Assembly (NCBI GenBank): GCA_945875135.1
Contig: CAMCJO010000052.1
Coordinates: forward strand, 1-9,792
Direction of reading: 5' to 3'
DNA: 9,792 nucleotides
Source of the DNA: an uncultured Porphyromonas sp.
GTDB taxonomy: Bacteria > Bacteroidota > Bacteroidia > Bacteroidales > Porphyromonadaceae
Shown one piece after another: positions 8,098-9,792 of this stretch. Below the pieces are notes generated by a model. The model saw only the letters and a list, made by a program, of their open reading frames with translations, searched no databases and was not told the DNA's origin. The position numbers were made by a program, and so were the translations under genes. The stretch's first letter is position 1. Every line of letters starts with the position of its first letter.

Positions 8098-9321
8098 CTA
8101 CTTCTTAGGATAAGCGTTTTGCCCTTGTACACGCTTGTAGTCGTTGGTCGAGTCGTTGGTGTCGATCCAATAGGTGCGACCATTGCGCATCTCTGTCTTG
8201 CGATGTGCTAATTCCTGACGGTGACAGCCCGTCACAAAGAAGTTTCCCTTGTCTACTGTAATCGGTAGCGCACGCGTCTTGAACTGTCCTTCGCAACCCG
8301 TCTCCACACCATCTAGGATAAGGTCTACAGGGATGGTGTAGTAGTTCTCCGTTTCGCCCTTCTTATTAGTTACCTGCATGGCATGATCCTTAAGGAATGC
8401 TCTTAGATCGCCCTCCACCTTAAAGAGGAGTGGTGGCCAAAAGCCTCTAGGATGTGCGATACCCGTACTAGAGAAGCAGTCTACGATGATATTCATATTG
8501 GGTACATCAGGATTGTCTGTATCTGTAATCTTGACTGTCTTACCATCTCTACCAGGGAGCTCTACATCTGGGAAGAAGAACTCAAAGTCAGCTCCTGAGA
8601 GGTCTACAGAGTTTGGTTTATCCTCGGTATGATGATTGATAGCCGTAGCAGCAACAATCTTGAACTCTCCAGGCTTAATCGGATACTCCTTACCACTACC
8701 AGGGAACTGATAGATACCAGCCACGGGTAGCTCCCCTTTGTCTGCTAGATAGTTAGCCCAGGGAGACTCCGGCATTGGGTTACCATGAGCTGTCACAGCG
8801 TAGCAGATACCATCGAGGTACTCGGTCTTCTCCCCATTGTTGACTATCATAAAGTACTGATCTGGGTGCATCATACGACCGTTGGTCTCGCCATTGAAGA
8901 AGATGTCACCAAAGATGAGCTGAAGCTTTTCTGGCGTAGGAGCCTCACCTATCTGGACTGGTATGGAGAGAGTCATAGCATCGCTGACGACGATGTTTTC
9001 CTTAGCACCCACGAGCGTGTGGTGATCTGTAGTCTCACCCGATACGGCAAAGCTATAGGTTCCCTTATCAAGTGTTAGCTCTACGGTACGGCTCTTCTTG
9101 TCGACCTCCGTATCGCTCTTCTTGAGCGTACGACTATCGGTGACGGTAAGCATGAGCTTGGAGAGCTCGACCTCCTTGTCTAACCCCAGCTGCACAGTCA
9201 CTTTGCACTGTGTGCCTTTGTTTGGCTCTGGGTTATTCGGATCTTCCTTACAGCCACCCAGTATGAGGGCGGAGAGTGCGATCAGCACTAGTGTGATTGA
9301 TGTAATCTTAGGTATTCTCAT
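8098..9321 (-). CDS. DUF4876-type surface lipoprotein
   Basis: This 407-residue lipoprotein is encoded first in the operon. The lipobox is LGGC, with Cys24 as the lipidated residue. The next residues, KEDPNNPEP, match the K-(D/E)2-type lipoprotein export signal described in Capnocytophaga, so the protein is predicted to face outward. Residues 38-124 look like an Ig- or carboxypeptidase-regulatory-like beta-sandwich. Residues 132-407 resemble the DUF4876 domain (DQYFMIVNNGEKTEYLDGICY near 154-174, split here; the closing RTYWIDTNDSTNDY at 382-395). Besides Cys24 it has Cys at 39, 173, 282, 343 and 366, and His pairs at 100-101 and 230-231. No catalytic motif is evident. By position it is the likely partner or lid of the TonB receptor downstream, comparable in role, though not in sequence, to SusD or RagB. 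The ATG at 9321 is chosen because it gives the complete signal peptide and sits about 85 bases after the predicted promoter. Confidence 0.85.
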   Translation of the reverse strand: MRIPKITSITLVLIALSALILGGCKEDPNNPEPNKGTQCKVTVQLGLDKEVELSKLMLTVTDSRTLKKSDTEVDKKSRTVELTLDKGTYSFAVSGETTDHHTLVGAKENIVVSDAMTLSIPVQIGEAPTPEKLQLIFGDIFFNGETNGRMMHPDQYFMIVNNGEKTEYLDGICYAVTAHGNPMPESPWANYLADKGELPVAGIYQFPGSGKEYPIKPGEFKIVAATAINHHTEDKPNSVDLSGADFEFFFPDVELPGRDGKTVKITDTDNPDVPNMNIIVDCFSSTGIAHPRGFWPPLLFKVEGDLRAFLKDHAMQVTNKKGETENYYTIPVDLILDGVETGCEGQFKTRALPITVDKGNFFVTGCHRQELAHRKTEMRNGRTYWIDTNDSTNDYKRVQGQNAYPKK

Positions 9322-9407
9322 TGTCTTAAGATTGATTTATTTGGTGCTTTATAAACTTCTAGATTCAGCGAGCATGTGCTCAAGTTAAGCCGTTACCCCA
9401 CCGAAAT

Positions 9408-9419
9408 CCTTTGCAAAGG
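9408..9419. promoter_or_regulatory. Perfect 12-base palindrome over the -7 box, candidate operator
   Basis: CCTTTGCAAAGG is self-complementary and overlaps most of the predicted -7 box and the start region. A second, weaker dyad, GTAGAG (9419-9424) and CTCTAC (9437-9442), lies between the two promoter boxes. Either could bind a dimeric regulator, but part of the symmetry follows simply from the TTTG of the -7 box, so a regulatory role is only a possibility. Confidence 0.35.
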
Positions 9420-9445
9420 TAGAGACCCTACAGACGCTCTACAAC
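9414..9445 (-). promoter_or_regulatory. Bacteroidota-type sigma-70 promoter of the lipoprotein-receptor operon
   Basis: On the minus strand TACCTTTG (9421-9414) matches the Bacteroidota -7 consensus TAnnTTTG exactly. GTTG (9445-9442) matches the -33 TTTG box at three of four bases, with 20 bases between the boxes, inside the usual 19-21. Transcription would start near 9407 and give an untranslated leader of about 85 bases before the ATG at 9321. The call rests on consensus and spacing only. Confidence 0.65.
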
Positions 9446-9565
9446 CCTATCTTTAGGTATTTTACAGCCTCTGGGATAGCTAAATAGATGGAGGGAATCA
9501 CGTGCAGACTAGGAGTACAGACGACCGATAATTCGAGCCCAATTCCAATTGAGAGGGAGGGGCAA

Positions 9566-9668
9566 CAGGGCTGACACATTATAATCGCTCTATCAGGAGG
9601 TACACATGAGCAACAAGCGAGGAGTAGAAGAGGTAGATGAATGCATTGTATATAATGTGTCAGCCCTG
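9566..9668. repeat. 103-base element with perfect 18-base inverted arms
   Basis: CAGGGCTGACACATTATA at 9566-9583 is the exact reverse complement of 9651-9668, with 67 bases between. No target-site duplication is visible directly outside the arms. The right arm lies four bases from the tandem array. The arms could be terminal inverted repeats of a small mobile element (MITE) or part of one, recombination sites of an invertible segment, or a long stem in RNA. No transposase or invertase gene is in the window. Confidence 0.8.
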
Positions 9669-9734
9669 ACAAGAAACTGGAGTTTCATACGAAGGAAACT
9701 AGAGTTTCATACGAAGGAAACTAGAGTTTCATAG
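9606..9734 (+). CDS. Doubtful 42-residue ORF with a perfect Shine-Dalgarno sequence
   Basis: The plus-strand frame starts at the ATG at 9606, five bases after AGGAGG (9595-9600), and ends at TAG 9732-9734. The peptide begins MSNKRGVEEVDECIVYNVSA. Its second half (from about residue 24) is a translation of the 22-base repeats, KLEF followed by other frames, because the unit length is not a multiple of three. The start and ribosome site lie between the inverted arms of the 103-base element. I do not recognise the peptide. It may be an element-borne reading frame or chance; the good ribosome site is unusual for this phylum and is why it is listed. Confidence 0.2.
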   Translation: MSNKRGVEEVDECIVYNVSALTRNWSFIRRKLEFHTKETRVS

Positions 9735-9792
9735 GTAGGAAACTAGAGTTTCATAGGTAGGAAACTGGAGTTTCATAGGTAGGAAACTGGAG
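9673..9792. repeat. 22-base tandem repeat array (minisatellite), continues off the right edge
   Basis: Five full units start at 9673, 9695, 9717, 9739 and 9761, and a sixth is cut by the edge at 9783. Each unit has the form GAAACT-RG-AGTTTC followed by an 8-base tail. The first 14 bases are a 6-base inverted repeat around two bases. Units 1-2 share the tail ATACGAAG and units 3-5 share ATAGGTAG, while the centre is GG in units 1, 5 and 6 and AG in 2-4. These changes indicate duplication of units in blocks. The layout resembles the minisatellite-bearing BrickBuilt MITEs reported in P. gingivalis; the sequence match was not tested. Confidence 0.9.

Larger units (their letters stand above)
9322..9565. 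other. Operon leader and upstream intergenic region, no gene seen
   Basis: This stretch holds the leader of the lipoprotein gene (about 9322-9407), the predicted promoter, and about 120 bases further upstream in which I see no gene. The leader lacks a Shine-Dalgarno sequence; AAATCAATCTTAAGACA directly precedes the ATG on the minus strand, A-rich as is common in Bacteroidota. A small dyad, GAGCATGTGCTC (9371-9382, approximate), occurs in the leader. I recognise no riboswitch and no intact tRNA. Confidence 0.6.

Noticed and set aside
9470..9545. tRNA-like phrases (GGGATAGCTAAATAGATGG and ATTCGAGCCC)
   Set aside because: The T-arm stem does not pair and no acceptor stem can be formed, so it is not a tRNA; a decayed tRNA fragment cannot be shown.
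9439..9672. Minus-strand frame of 77 codons with a lipobox-like LLLACCSC
   Set aside because: It would start at TTG inside the inverted arm and end in the -33 box of the promoter. The Cys-rich, low-information sequence and lack of a ribosome site suggest chance.
9673..9792. CRISPR array
   Set aside because: The repeats are directly contiguous 22-base units with near-constant tails; there are no unique spacers and no cas genes.

Overview
The window looks like a chromosomal segment from a Bacteroidota member of the Porphyromonas type. The evidence is a type IX secretion (T9SS) C-terminal sorting domain on one protein, a surface lipoprotein with an acidic export signal after its lipobox cysteine, a TonB-dependent receptor with an N-terminal carboxypeptidase-regulatory-like domain, a TAnnTTTG-type promoter, and no Shine-Dalgarno sequences before the main genes. 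The genus is an inference; no rRNA or housekeeping gene is present to fix it.

All five substantial genes lie on the minus strand and read from right to left. A candidate promoter (9414-9445) precedes a DUF4876-type surface lipoprotein (8098-9321). After a 97-base gap with a strong hairpin comes a 939-residue TonB-dependent receptor (5181-8000). Six bases further is a predicted outer-membrane beta-barrel protein of the DUF6850 type (3498-5174), and 66 bases on is a leucine-rich-repeat (LRR) protein with a T9SS sorting domain (1863-3431). After another 36 bases comes a second, larger LRR protein (start at 1826) that runs off the left edge without a stop. No terminator is visible between them, so they probably form one operon.

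The likely design is a cell-surface acquisition machine: an exposed lipoprotein that could bind a ligand, a TonB-driven channel, an accessory barrel, and one or two secreted LRR proteins that could act as adhesins or ligand-capture partners. The substrate cannot be read from the sequence. The two LRR genes are paralogues built from repeated modules. A 23-base copy of the end of the barrel gene, still reading LTYHI-stop, sits between them and records how the pair may have arisen. The second LRR protein carries two EF-hand-like calcium loops that are degenerate in the first.

The right end (9322-9792) holds no convincing gene. It contains the operon leader and promoter, a 103-base element with perfect 18-base inverted arms, and a 22-base tandem repeat array that runs off the right edge. 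The last two resemble the architecture of minisatellite-carrying MITEs described in Porphyromonas.
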